A DNA stretch of 53,501 bases, from the NCBI GenBank assembly GCA_025056865.1, contig JANWVO010000042.1, forward strand, positions 1 to 53,501, read 5' to 3'. The notes below the pieces were generated by a model, which was given only the letters and a program-made list of their open reading frames with translations, had not been told where the DNA came from and did no database searches. Below, piece after piece: positions 1 to 8,131 of the stretch. The translations under genes were made by a program, and so were the position numbers. Each line of letters opens with the position of its first letter. Position 1 is the first letter of the stretch. This DNA comes from Bryobacteraceae bacterium. Lineage in GTDB: Bacteria > Acidobacteriota > Terriglobia > Bryobacterales > Bryobacteraceae.

Positions 1-140
1 CTCCGGAACTGCACCCGCGGATTGTGCTTCGACAGCACCTTCGTGATCGCCGCCGTCAACGTCGTCTTGCCATGGTCAATGTGGCCAATCGTCCCAATGT
101 TGACGTGCGGCTTGCTGCGGTCAAATTTCTCTTTCGCCAT
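1..140 (-). CDS. tuf: Elongation factor Tu, N-terminal fragment (runs off the left edge)
   Basis: Only the first 46 codons are in the window. The reading frame begins with ATG at 140 and gives [20 protein letters not shown], followed by the G1 P-loop GHIDHGKT at residues 19-26, which is the hallmark of EF-Tu. EF-Tu is the GTPase that brings aminoacyl-tRNA to the ribosome. The gene lies downstream of tRNA-Tyr and tRNA-Thr on the same strand, the familiar tRNA-tufB arrangement, so it is probably cotranscribed with them. The 123-base gap to tRNA-Thr holds no further gene that I can see. Confidence 0.95.
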   Translation of the reverse strand, partial: MAKEKFDRSKPHVNIGTIGHIDHGKTTLTAAITKVLSKHNPRVQFR

Positions 141-263
141 GCGAGCGGCTCCCTGATCTGCGAATGTGATTTCTCCTGGTTCGCGGTCTGGCAGGTGGGC
201 GCGGGCGCGGAGGCCGTGCCCGCCGGAGACTGCGGGGCACCAGAATGAATCGAAGAAAAACTC

Positions 264-339
<76 letters not shown>

Positions 340-438
340 TCTTCCACTACTTTAGCGCACCTTGAGGAGGCAAGCGCAAGCCCCCGAGCCGCGACCGGCC
401 CGCAACGCCGGCCTTGAGCGGCCGCGAGGGCCAGAGGG

Positions 439-527
439 TGGTGGACAGGGGAGGATTCGAACCTCCGTAGCTCGCAAGGAGCGGCAGATTTACAGTCTGC
501 TGCCATTAACCACTCGGCCACCTGTCC
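439..527 (-). tRNA. tRNA-Tyr (GTA)
   Basis: On the minus strand the acceptor GGACAGG pairs with CCTGTCC, followed by ACCA. The anticodon loop contains GTA (CTGTAAA). The long variable arm (about 14 nt) and the 89-nt length are typical of a class II tRNA-Tyr. The T arm is GGAGG-TTCGAAT-CCTCC. CCA is encoded. It is the first gene of the leftward tRNA-tuf unit. Confidence 0.96.
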
Positions 528-562
528 ACATCGCATCAGCGGCAAGCGGAGGCGACGCTTTC

Positions 563-568
563 AATATA
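563..568 (-). promoter_or_regulatory. Possible -10 box for the tRNA-Tyr/tRNA-Thr/tuf unit
   Basis: TATATT on the minus strand lies about 36 bases upstream of the tRNA-Tyr 5' end, so transcription could start near 556. No good -35 stands at 17 bases. A TTGATG lies 20 bases upstream, which is longer than usual. Weak call. Confidence 0.35.
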
Positions 569-654
569 GCGCAGCGCGGAGCGTTTTGCATCAACCCGGG
601 CAGGAGGCGGCCGGGCGCGGCGGGGCGTGGGGCGCGCGGGAGGGAGGGTTCAGG

Positions 655-683
655 TTGACAAGCCCTGCGGGCTCCGGTATAGT
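655..683 (+). promoter_or_regulatory. Sigma70-type promoter of the rpsA operon
   Basis: A perfect -35 TTGACA (655-660) is followed after exactly 17 bases by TATAGT (678-683). The predicted start lies near 690, which gives a leader of about 175 bases before rpsA. The remaining part of the 340-base gene-free stretch 528-867 holds no convincing gene; the short open frames in it lack family resemblance. Translation of rpsA uses GGAG at 857-860. Confidence 0.75.
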
Positions 684-867
684 TCTGAAGTGTCGCTCTT
701 TCAATGATTTGTATTCCATCTGGAAGGCGGCGGCCATCACCGGTTCCCGAAAGGCGGCCTGCGGCTGCGATGATCATCCGGAATGTTCTCCATGTGGACG
801 GCCTGGCCGTGCGAGGCGGCGCCGTGCGGGAGCCGGTGCACCATGAGGCGATTTTGGAGTCTGGGGC

Positions 868-2637
868 ATGACGGGCAACCAGGAAGACCGTCCGGTGGAG
901 TATCCCGCCAACGGCGAAGAGAATTACGAGCAACTGCTTGACGACTACAGCCATCTGGCTCCGCCCGCCGAGGGCGAGGTGATGATGGGCCACGTGCTAG
1001 CCGTCACGCCCCAAGGGCTGATTGTCGATGTCGGTCAGAAGCAGGAAGGGTTCGTGCCGATCGAGCAGGTAATGACGCCGGAAGGCACGGTGGCCTATCA
1101 GCCGGGCGATTCGCTGGAAGTGATGCTCGACCGTCGCGGCGAGATGGAAGGCTACATTCTGCTGTCGCACGAGCGGGCCAGCCGGATCCGCGCGTGGGAG
1201 ACGCTGGACAAGGCCTGGCGCGAGGGCCTGATCGTGAGCGGGCGCGTCATCGGGCGCGTGAAGGGAGGGCTGAGCGTGGACGTGGGCCTGCCGGCGTTCA
1301 TGCCTTCGACGCAGGTGGACGTGCGCCCGGTGCACAACCTGGATGCCTACATCGGGATGGACATCGCGGTGAAGGTGCTGAAGCTGAACCGGCGGCGCAA
1401 CAACATCGTGGTGAGCCGCAAGGCGGTGCTCGAGGAGGAGCTGGCGGCGCGGAAGGCGGCGCTGCTCGAGAGCCTGAAGGAAGGCGACCTGGTGACCGGC
1501 GTCGTGAAGAACCTCACCGAGTACGGCGCGTTCATCGACCTGGGCGGCATTGACGGGCTGCTGCATGTGTCCGACATCTCCTATGGCCGCGTGGCGCATC
1601 CGCAGGATGTGTTGCAGGTGGGCCAGGAGATCACGGTGAAGGTGCTGAAGTTCGACCGCGAGAGGGAGCGCATTTCGCTGGGCCTGAAGCAGGTGCTGCC
1701 CGACCCGTGGGAGACGGTAGGAGAGCGCTACCAGCCGGGCATGCGGGTGATCGGGCGGGTGGTGAGCGTCACCGACTACGGGGCGTTTGTCGAGCTGGAG
1801 CCGGGCGTGGAGGGCCTGATCCACATTTCGGAGATGACGTGGAGCCGGCGGATGAAGCACCCGTCGAAGGTGGTGAAGGTGGGCGACAGCGTCGAGAGCG
1901 TGGTGCTGGACGTGAAGCCGCACGAGCGCCGCATTTCGCTGGGCATCAAGCAGCTCGAGCCGGACCCGTGGACGACGGTGGACCAGCGCTACGCGGTGGG
2001 CAGCGTGGTGGAAGGTCGCGTGAGGAAGCTGGCCGACTTCGGGGCGTTCGTCGAGATCGAGGAGGGCATCGACGGGCTGGTGCATGTGTCCGACCTGAGC
2101 TGGACGCGGCGCATCCAGCATCCGTCGGAGGTGCTGAAGAAGGGCCAGGTGGTGCAGGCGGTGATCCTCAGCATCGACGCGCCGAACCGGCGGCTGTCGC
2201 TGGGCATCAAGCAGCTTCAGCCTGACGCCTGGGAGACGTTTTTCCACGAGCACCAGGTGGGCGACATCGTGCGGGGCAAGCCGACGCGGGCGGCCAGCTT
2301 CGGGGTGTTCGTCGAGCTGGCACCGGGCGTGGAAGGGCTGTGCCACAATTCCGAGATTCCGCCGGAGATGCGCCGGCAGTCGCCGCCGCTGCCGATCGGC
2401 GAGGAGATGAGCTTCCGCATCATCAAGATGAACGAGGCCGAGAAGCGCATCGGGCTGAGCGTGGTCACCAGCGAAGCGGCGCGCGAGCTGGAGCGGCTGG
2501 GCGACTATCAACGGCAGGCGGCCGAAGTGAAGCAGCACATTGAAGAGGCGCTGCACGGCGCCCAGCCCGGGGCGCAGGCGCCGGCGCCTTCCGGCGAGCC
2601 AACTCAAGAGGAACCGAAACACGATGACCAAAGCTGA
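868..2637 (+). CDS. rpsA: 30S ribosomal protein S1
   Basis: The 589-residue protein carries six S1/OB repeats at roughly residues 36-105, 121-187, 204-275, 291-361, 378-448 and 463-530. Repeats 3 to 5 are the most regular, with the signature YGAF(I/V)(D/E)L...GL(L/I/V)H(V/I)S, and each closes with ISLG or LSLG. S1 holds mRNA on the 30S subunit and assists initiation on structured or weak-SD messages. Length and repeat number match the long bacterial form. A low-complexity Ala/Pro tail ends the protein. The start ATG at 868 follows GGAG. The 3' end overlaps the next gene by 14 bases, and the rpsA-ihfB order is the same as in proteobacteria. Confidence 0.96.
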   Translation: MTGNQEDRPVEYPANGEENYEQLLDDYSHLAPPAEGEVMMGHVLAVTPQGLIVDVGQKQEGFVPIEQVMTPEGTVAYQPGDSLEVMLDRRGEMEGYILLSHERASRIRAWETLDKAWREGLIVSGRVIGRVKGGLSVDVGLPAFMPSTQVDVRPVHNLDAYIGMDIAVKVLKLNRRRNNIVVSRKAVLEEELAARKAALLESLKEGDLVTGVVKNLTEYGAFIDLGGIDGLLHVSDISYGRVAHPQDVLQVGQEITVKVLKFDRERERISLGLKQVLPDPWETVGERYQPGMRVIGRVVSVTDYGAFVELEPGVEGLIHISEMTWSRRMKHPSKVVKVGDSVESVVLDVKPHERRISLGIKQLEPDPWTTVDQRYAVGSVVEGRVRKLADFGAFVEIEEGIDGLVHVSDLSWTRRIQHPSEVLKKGQVVQAVILSIDAPNRRLSLGIKQLQPDAWETFFHEHQVGDIVRGKPTRAASFGVFVELAPGVEGLCHNSEIPPEMRRQSPPLPIGEEMSFRIIKMNEAEKRIGLSVVTSEAARELERLGDYQRQAAEVKQHIEEALHGAQPGAQAPAPSGEPTQEEPKHDDQS

Positions 2638-2929
2638 CCTGATCGAGGAAATCTCCCGAGTCTGCGAGTTCACCCGGAAGGAGTCGGAGGTGATCGTCGA
2701 AGCCATCTTCGACAGCGTCGTCCGCGCGCTGCGCGAGGGCGACAAGATCGAGATCCGCGGCTTTGGCAGCTTCCGCACGCGGCAGCGCAAGGCGCGCATC
2801 GGCCGGAACCCGAAGACCGGCGCGCGCGTCGACGTGCCCGCCAAGCGCATTCCCTATTTCAAGCCGAGCAAGGAACTCAAGGACCTCGTCAACCAGGACA
2901 CGCAGCCGCCGGCGGCTCCTGGCGCCTGA
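2624..2929 (+). CDS. ihfB: HU/IHF-family DNA-bending protein
   Basis: The 101-residue protein begins MTKADLIEEISR and contains the HU/IHF signature GFGSFRTRQRKARIGRNPKTG-like segment around residues 46-66, including the RNP tip that intercalates into DNA. It would bend DNA as a homodimer or heterodimer and help compact the nucleoid. The ATG at 2624 was chosen over an upstream in-frame ATG at 2540 because family homology starts there and AAGAGG lies just upstream. It overlaps rpsA by 14 bases, which suggests translational coupling. Whether it is strictly IHF-beta or HU cannot be decided from one sequence; the position after rpsA favours the ihfB name. Confidence 0.9.
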   Translation: MTKADLIEEISRVCEFTRKESEVIVEAIFDSVVRALREGDKIEIRGFGSFRTRQRKARIGRNPKTGARVDVPAKRIPYFKPSKELKDLVNQDTQPPAAPGA

Positions 2930-2951
2930 GCGGCGGCGCTGGCGGAGTCCC

Positions 2952-3437
2952 ATGGACCGGCTCTGGAGCCCCTGGCGCTACCACTACGTGAGCACCGTCT
3001 CGCCGGGCGACGAGTGCATCTTCTGCGCCAAGGCGCGGGAAGAGCGCGAGGAAGAAAACCTGATCCTGTGGCGCGGGCGGCTGAACTACGCGCTGCTGAA
3101 CCTGTTCCCGTACACGACGGGGCATCTGATGATCACGCCCTACCGCCATGTAGCGCAACTGGAGGAGCTCACCGACGAAGAGGCCACGGAGCTGATGCTG
3201 GCGACGCGGCAGGCGGTGCGCTGCCTGCGGGCGGTGTACCGCCCGCAGGGCTTCAACCTGGGCATGAATCTGGGCGAGTGCGCCGGGGCGGGCATCGCCG
3301 GCCACCTGCACATGCATGTGCTGCCGCGCTGGACCGGCGACGCCAATTTCATGACGACGATCGCCGAGACGCGGGTGATGCCGGAAGACCTGCGCGAGAC
3401 GTGGCGCAAGCTGGCGGCGGCGTTCCGCGGCGGCTGA
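2952..3437 (+). CDS. HIT-family nucleotide hydrolase/phosphorylase
   Basis: The 161-residue protein has the histidine triad HLHMHV at residues 117-122, the nucleophile-bearing motif of the HIT superfamily. A CIFC pair (C22, C25), seen in zinc-binding branch members related to Ap4A phosphorylase, lies near the N-terminus. Such enzymes cleave or transfer nucleoside 5'-phosphates from dinucleotides such as Ap4A; the actual substrate cannot be read from sequence. The start MDRLWSPWRY is typical of this subfamily. It lies 22 bases after ihfB on the same strand and is probably part of the rpsA operon. Confidence 0.9.
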   Translation: MDRLWSPWRYHYVSTVSPGDECIFCAKAREEREEENLILWRGRLNYALLNLFPYTTGHLMITPYRHVAQLEELTDEEATELMLATRQAVRCLRAVYRPQGFNLGMNLGECAGAGIAGHLHMHVLPRWTGDANFMTTIAETRVMPEDLRETWRKLAAAFRGG

Positions 3438-3465
3438 GCGGCGCGATACTGGAAGCGGGGAGCGC

Positions 3466-4383
3466 GTGATCGTTTCGGCCAGCTACCGGACCGACATTCC
3501 CGCCTTCTATGCGGAGTGGTTCCTGCGGCGGCTGGAAGAGGGATTCGCGCTGGTGCGCAACCCGTATTCCGGACAGCTTTACCGCGTGGATCTGCGTCCG
3601 CACCGCGTGACCGGGTTCGTGTTCTGGACGCGCAATTTCGGGCCGCTGCTCGAACACCTGGACCGGCTGCGGGCTTTCGGGCGGCCCTTCGTGGTGCAGT
3701 TCACGATCACCAATTATCCGCGGGCGATCGAGCCGGCGGTCATCCCGGCAGAGAAGGCGGCGGCGCAGATGCAGCGGCTGGCGCGCGAGGTTCATCCGCT
3801 GTGCCCGGTGTGGCGCTACGATCCGGTGCTGTTCACTTCGCTGACCCCGGCCGGGTTTCATGTGGAGAACTTCCGCCGCCTGGCGGGGATGCTGGAGGGG
3901 GCCACCGACGAAGCAGTGATCAGCTTCGCGCAGATCTACGCGAAGTCGCGCCGGAATCTGGACGCGGCGGCCCGCCGGCAGGGTTTCTCATGGGAGGATC
4001 CGCCGAGGGAAGCGAAGCTCGAACTGGCAGGCCGGCTTGCCGGGGCGGCCGCGGAGCACGGCATGAGGCTGACCGTGTGCTCGCAGCCGGAGTATCTGGC
4101 TGGAGGCGCGGGCGAGGCGCGCTGCGTGGACGCAAGGCGGCTGGCGCAGATCAGCGGAGAGCCGCTGGAAGCGCTGCAGAAGGGGAACCGGCCGGGGTGC
4201 GCCTGCCACGAGTCGCGCGACATCGGCGATTACGACACCTGCCCGCACGGCTGCCTGTACTGCTACGCGGTGCGGCACCGCCGCGTGGCGCTGGCGCGCT
4301 ACCGCGCGCATGATCCGGCATCGCCGTCGCTGCTGCCGCTGGAGCAGGAGGCAGCCAGGCCGCTGCCGCTGCTGGACGGATGA
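3466..4383 (+). CDS. DUF1848 protein with C-terminal radical-SAM-like cysteine motif
   Basis: This 305-residue protein opens with ASYRTDIPAFYAEWF and VFWTRN, hallmarks of DUF1848. Its C-terminus carries C245-x-C247 and C259-x3-C263-x2-C266 (CPHGCLYCYA). The CxxxCxxC spacing is that of radical-SAM iron-sulfur sites, but it stands at the C-terminus instead of the N-terminus. The start is GTG at 3466 preceded by GGGGAG. It follows the HIT gene by 28 bases. Family function is not established, so a [4Fe-4S] enzyme is inference. Confidence 0.85.
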   Translation: MIVSASYRTDIPAFYAEWFLRRLEEGFALVRNPYSGQLYRVDLRPHRVTGFVFWTRNFGPLLEHLDRLRAFGRPFVVQFTITNYPRAIEPAVIPAEKAAAQMQRLAREVHPLCPVWRYDPVLFTSLTPAGFHVENFRRLAGMLEGATDEAVISFAQIYAKSRRNLDAAARRQGFSWEDPPREAKLELAGRLAGAAAEHGMRLTVCSQPEYLAGGAGEARCVDARRLAQISGEPLEALQKGNRPGCACHESRDIGDYDTCPHGCLYCYAVRHRRVALARYRAHDPASPSLLPLEQEAARPLPLLDG

Positions 4384-4396
4384 AGGCTGCCGGCGG

Positions 4397-4434
4397 GCAC
4401 GGGGAGGGGCCCGGAAGGGTCCCTTGCCCCGTGC
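4397..4434. terminator. Strong hairpin between convergent genes
   Basis: GCACGGGG pairs perfectly with CCCCGTGC, the stem continues with AGGG/CCCT and GCCC/GGGT, and the loop is GGAA. There is no U-tract, so it may act as a bidirectional or factor-assisted terminator between the DUF1848 gene and the PEP-CTERM gene. A similar hairpin stands at 41813-41842. Confidence 0.55.
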
Positions 4435-4464
4435 TCCGCCTGCGCTTGCGGAAGGATAAAGGAA

Positions 4465-5178
4465 TCAGGCCTTGCGGCGGCGAGCCAGAAGCCCGAGTCC
4501 GATGAGGCCCGCTCCGATGGTGGCGTAGGTAGCCGGTTCGGGCACCGGCTGGTACTCGAACTGGACGAGCGTGAAGTCGGACTGGTTGTTGCAGGCTCCC
4601 GAGCCGCAGGTGCCGGTCAGAGCCGTGAATTGCACTTTCACGATGTCGGAGAGGCTGCCGAACGGATTGTCGATGCGCCAGACGGCTCCGCCGGTGGACG
4701 TCGACAGGGAGAGATTGGTCACCGTGCCAAGTCCGGTCCAGGTGGCCGTGTCCGGGGGCAGCGAGCTATCGTAGGTGTTGGTGAAAGTGTAGTCGGAGTA
4801 GCCCCCGGCCTTGTGCCAGATGCGGATGCGCGCCTTCTCCTGGACGTCGCCGAACTCGGGGCCGTCGAACAGCGCGCCGAGCGTGATGGAGGCCACGCTG
4901 AACGGGACTCCGCCGACCGGGATCTGGCCGGTCAGGAACTCGTTGATATCGATCTCGCCGGCGGTTCCTCCGGAGATGCCGACTCCGGTGAAACCGGCGA
5001 CCGTCTTCTTCTCGAAGTTGCCTGGAGAGGACGACCAGTTCAACCCGCCGATGGTCTGGCTGTTCACGCCGTTGTTGAACTGGCTTCCGTTGATGGTGAT
5101 GACCGTGCCGGCAGCCGGCACGGAGCAGAGGACCGCCATGGCGACCGCAATGGCGGCCAGAAGTTTCCAATTACCCAT
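4465..5178 (-). CDS. PEP-CTERM sorting-domain secreted protein
   Basis: The 237-residue protein has a Sec signal peptide (hydrophobic stretch at about residues 5-22 ending PAAG). Its C-terminal sorting signal at 212-237 has VPEPATYATIG, a short membrane helix and the basic end ARRRKA. PEP-CTERM proteins are processed by an exosortase and delivered to the outer surface, often with exopolysaccharide. No exosortase is in the window. The middle part is a beta-rich, Gly/Ser/Thr-rich domain without a recognised family. AGGAGGAGG stands directly upstream of the ATG. Confidence 0.92.
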   Translation of the reverse strand: MGNWKLLAAIAVAMAVLCSVPAAGTVITINGSQFNNGVNSQTIGGLNWSSSPGNFEKKTVAGFTGVGISGGTAGEIDINEFLTGQIPVGGVPFSVASITLGALFDGPEFGDVQEKARIRIWHKAGGYSDYTFTNTYDSSLPPDTATWTGLGTVTNLSLSTSTGGAVWRIDNPFGSLSDIVKVQFTALTGTCGSGACNNQSDFTLVQFEYQPVPEPATYATIGAGLIGLGLLARRRKA

Positions 5179-5486
5179 TTGATTTCCTCCTCCTGAGATC
5201 CCCGGAGCATCGAGTTTCCAGGAAGTGTTTGCTGGAACCGCCCGGGGGTGCGGAGATGTACGCTCGCCTCCTGCTGCCAGAATCGCCGGGAGGGAGGAAA
5301 TCCGGAATGGTACATTCGGGCTTCTGGTACTGAGCCCGACGCGCTTGGGTAGCAGAACCGCCCATCCCGTTCCGCACAGCCTCCGGGGTGGCGCGACGGG
5401 AGCCGCCGGAGGCGTGCGGCGTGCGCGCAGCTTTCGCCGGGCGGGGGGTTGTATAGGATGGAAGAGGAATTGAAGAGGAATTGACG
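5179..5486. other. Divergent intergenic region
   Basis: This 308-base spacer lies between the leftward PEP-CTERM gene and the rightward GH28 gene. It holds both ribosome binding sites (AGGAGGAGG on the minus strand, AGAGGA at 5474-5479 on the plus strand) and a -10-like TATAGG at 5452-5457 without a good -35. I see no other gene or repeat. Confidence 0.5.
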
Positions 5487-6905
5487 ATGCGAGACTCCCG
5501 AATCCGGCCCACCCGCCGCCGCTTTGCCGCGCTGGCTTCCGCGGCCGCCGCTGCTCCCGTGTGGTTGCGCGCCGGGCAGGCCGCGCCGGAGGCCGGGTGG
5601 GATCGCGCGGCGGGCATCGTGGCGCGGATCCGCGCGCCGCGTTTTCCGGAGCGCGATTTCGATGTGACGAAGTTCGGCGCGCGCGGCGACGGCGCGCGCG
5701 ACTGCACGGAGGCGTTCGCGGCGGCGGTCCGCGCCTGCCATGAGGCGGGCGGCGGCCGCGTGGTGGCGCCGAAGGGCGAGTGGCTGACCGGGCCCATCCA
5801 CCTGCTGTCGCGCGTGAACCTGCATCTGGAAGAGGGCGCGACGTTGCGCTTCTTCCCGGACCCGAAGCGCTACCTGCCGGTGGTGCCCACGCTGTGGGAG
5901 GGGATGGAGTGCCGGAACTATTCGGCGCTGATCTATGCGCTGGACCAGCAGGACATTGCGGTGACGGGCGCGGGCGTGCTGGACGGGCAGGCCGACTGCC
6001 AGCACTGGTGGCCCTGGAAGGGGCGCACCGATTGCGGCTGGTCGAAGGGCGAGCCGCACCAGGGTCCGGCGCGGGAACGGCTGATGAAGATGGTGGAGGC
6101 GGGGACGCCGCCGGCGGAGCGGATCTTCGGCGAGGGCTCGTATCTGCGGCCGAACTTCCTCCAGTTTTTCCGCTGCCGCAACGTGCTGGTGGAGGGCGTG
6201 ACGATCCGCAACTCGCCGATGTGGGAGATCCACCCGGTGCTCTGCGCGAATGTGACGGTGCGCGGCGTGAAGGTGATCTCGCACGGGCCGAACAACGACG
6301 GCTGCGACCCCGAGTGCTCGCGCGACGTGCTGATCGAGGACTGCCTGTTCGACACCGGCGATGACTGCATTGCGATCAAGAGCGGGCGCAACGCCGACGG
6401 GCGGCGGCTGGCGACGCCGAGCGAGAACATCGTCATCCGCAACTGCGTGATGAAAGACGGCCACGGCGGCGTGACCATCGGCAGCGAGATCTCCGGAGGG
6501 GCGCGGCACATCTACGCCGAGCGCTGCCGGATGGACAGCCCGAACCTGGACCGCGTGCTGCGGCTGAAGACGAACGCCATGCGGGGCGGCGTGATCGAGC
6601 ACGTCTCCATGCGCGACATCGAAGTGGGCACCGTGGCCGACGCGCTGCTGCACATCGACTTCTTCTACGAGGAAGGCGCCAACGGGCCGCACCTGCCCAC
6701 CGTGCGGCAGATCGAGATGGAGAACATCCGCTGCCGGCGCACGAAGTACGGCGTCTACATCCGCGGCTTCGAGAAGAGCCCGGTGCGCGACCTCGTGCTG
6801 CGCAACTGGCAGGTGGACGAGGCTCCGGGGGGCAATGTCGTCCAGCACGCCGAAGGCATCCGGGCGGAGAGGCTGCTGTTCGGCGGCAGGCCGGCGGCGC
6901 TGTAA
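5487..6905 (+). CDS. Tat-exported GH28 polygalacturonase-like glycoside hydrolase
   Basis: The 472-residue protein starts with a Tat-type signal (RPTRRRFAALASAAAAAP). The GH28 active-site signatures appear in order: N-x-D at 269-271 (NND), DD at 292-293 in TGDDC, G-H-G at 325-327, and RLK near 350. These residues hydrolyse galacturonide or related pectic bonds with inversion in a right-handed beta-helix. The N-terminal block DVTKFGARGDG is typical of the pectate lyase-like superfamily. ATG at 5487 is preferred over TTG at 5481 because AGAGGA is 7 bases upstream. The exact substrate (polygalacturonan or rhamnogalacturonan) is open. Confidence 0.9.
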   Translation: MRDSRIRPTRRRFAALASAAAAAPVWLRAGQAAPEAGWDRAAGIVARIRAPRFPERDFDVTKFGARGDGARDCTEAFAAAVRACHEAGGGRVVAPKGEWLTGPIHLLSRVNLHLEEGATLRFFPDPKRYLPVVPTLWEGMECRNYSALIYALDQQDIAVTGAGVLDGQADCQHWWPWKGRTDCGWSKGEPHQGPARERLMKMVEAGTPPAERIFGEGSYLRPNFLQFFRCRNVLVEGVTIRNSPMWEIHPVLCANVTVRGVKVISHGPNNDGCDPECSRDVLIEDCLFDTGDDCIAIKSGRNADGRRLATPSENIVIRNCVMKDGHGGVTIGSEISGGARHIYAERCRMDSPNLDRVLRLKTNAMRGGVIEHVSMRDIEVGTVADALLHIDFFYEEGANGPHLPTVRQIEMENIRCRRTKYGVYIRGFEKSPVRDLVLRNWQVDEAPGGNVVQHAEGIRAERLLFGGRPAAL

Positions 6906-6914
6906 GCGGACGGC

Positions 6915-7481
6915 TCAGATGCCGTCGCCGCAGGGCTCGGGCTGGCGCCGCTTCTCCAGGTAGCGCTCGCGCGCTTCGACGATGGCGCGGCGCGCTTCGC
7001 GCGGCCCGCCCCAGCCCTGGGTGGTGGCGACGCGGCCTTCGAGCTCCTTGTAGATGCTGAAGAAGTGCTCGAGCTCGCGGCGCACGTGAGGGAACACCTG
7101 GTCGATGGTGTGGATCTCGTCGTAGCGCGGGTTGCGCGTCGGCACGGCGATCACCTTCTCGTCCATCTCCTCGCGGTCGACCATCCGCAGCAGCCCGACC
7201 GGGCGCACCTCGATCAGGCAGCCGGTGAAGCTCGGCTCGCTGACCAGCACGAGCACGTCGAGAGGGTCGCCGTCCTCGGCGAGGGTGCCGGGGATGAATC
7301 CGTAGTCGCCGGGGTAGTGCATGGGCGAGTAGAGGGCGCGATCCAGCCGGAAGACGCCTAGCGCCCCGTCGTACTCGATCTTGTTGGCGGAGTTTTTCGG
7401 GATCTCGACAATCATCCGGACCAGCTCGGGGCACTCCGGGCCGGGGTCGAGGTCGTAGAGTTTCGGAAACACAAAGGCCAA
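6915..7481 (-). CDS. ppa: Family I inorganic pyrophosphatase
   Basis: The 188-residue protein contains the family I signature DGDPLDV at residues 70-76, with metal-binding Asp70, Asp72 and Asp75, and YGFIPGT just before it. It hydrolyses diphosphate to phosphate in the cytoplasm and so drives biosynthetic reactions forward. Length fits the soluble prokaryotic enzyme. It is convergent with the GH28 gene (9 bases between stops) and divergent from the dcw operon. Confidence 0.96.
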   Translation of the reverse strand: MAFVFPKLYDLDPGPECPELVRMIVEIPKNSANKIEYDGALGVFRLDRALYSPMHYPGDYGFIPGTLAEDGDPLDVLVLVSEPSFTGCLIEVRPVGLLRMVDREEMDEKVIAVPTRNPRYDEIHTIDQVFPHVRRELEHFFSIYKELEGRVATTQGWGGPREARRAIVEARERYLEKRRQPEPCGDGI

Positions 7482-7572
7482 TGTAGCAGACCTTTTGGTG
7501 CAGTTCCAGAGGAGGGTCTGGCGAAGAAAAAGAGAATAAAGAACTTAGCGCGTTTTCGCCTGTGAAAAAGTC

Positions 7573-7601
7573 TTGCAATTCCGCACGAGCCGGACTAGGA
7601 T
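7573..7601 (+). promoter_or_regulatory. Sigma70-type promoter of the dcw operon
   Basis: TTGCAA (7573-7578) and TAGGAT (7596-7601) are separated by exactly 17 bases, about 48 bases upstream of mraZ. No clear tandem TGGG-type MraZ operator repeats are visible next to it. Confidence 0.6.
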
Positions 7602-7648
7602 CGAATCAACGGCCCGAAAAGGGCTGAATTGGCCGATTTCGGATCGAA

Positions 7649-8125
7649 ATGGAAAGCCAGCCCTCAGCCCCGTCTCCCCGGTTGCGCGCACCGCTGGGCT
7701 TCCACGCCTGCAAGGTAGACGCGTCCGGAAGGCTGAAGCTGCCGGCCCGGTATCAGGAGTATCTGGAGAAGCTGCCGGATAAGTATCTATTTGTGACGGA
7801 GTTCCGCGGGCTGGCCCGGATCTTCACCAACGGGAGCTGGGAGCGGACGGTGGCGATGATCGAGGATCCGGCGCTGAGGAAGCGGTTCACCTACCGTGCC
7901 GAGGCGATCGGCGGGGACGTGGACATCGATCCACAGGGGCGGATCACGCTGCCCCAGCAGTTGCGGAAGCAGCTCGGGCTGGAAGACCAGCCGGTGCAAC
8001 TGAGGTTTTACGAAGACGTGATCACGATCTACCCGCAGCAGAAGTTCGAGGAAGAACTGGCGCGGGCGGAGAGCTACCTGGCTTCGGATCTGGAGCGGCT
8101 CTCCTCGATGGGGATCGACCTGTGA
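7649..8125 (+). CDS. mraZ: MraZ, transcriptional regulator of the dcw cluster
   Basis: The 158-residue protein carries the two AbrB-like halves of MraZ: a first VDASGRLKLPARYQEY block near residues 25-40 and a second IDPQGRITLPQQLRKQL block near 92-108. MraZ forms a ring-shaped oligomer and represses the dcw promoter. An N-terminal extension of roughly 15 residues precedes the usual start region. As in most bacteria it is the first gene of the division and cell wall cluster, 6 bases ahead of rsmH. Confidence 0.93.
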   Translation: MESQPSAPSPRLRAPLGFHACKVDASGRLKLPARYQEYLEKLPDKYLFVTEFRGLARIFTNGSWERTVAMIEDPALRKRFTYRAEAIGGDVDIDPQGRITLPQQLRKQLGLEDQPVQLRFYEDVITIYPQQKFEEELARAESYLASDLERLSSMGIDL

Positions 8126-8131
8126 TGCGCC

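Noticed and set aside
340-438. A tRNA-Gly expected in the tRNA-tuf cluster
   Set aside because: No tRNA-like cloverleaf is visible between tRNA-Tyr and tRNA-Thr or between tRNA-Thr and tuf.
997-2850. 617-codon open frame on the minus strand opposite rpsA
   Set aside because: It is antisense to a certain gene, has His/Arg/Leu-rich composition typical of GC-bias shadows and no family resemblance.
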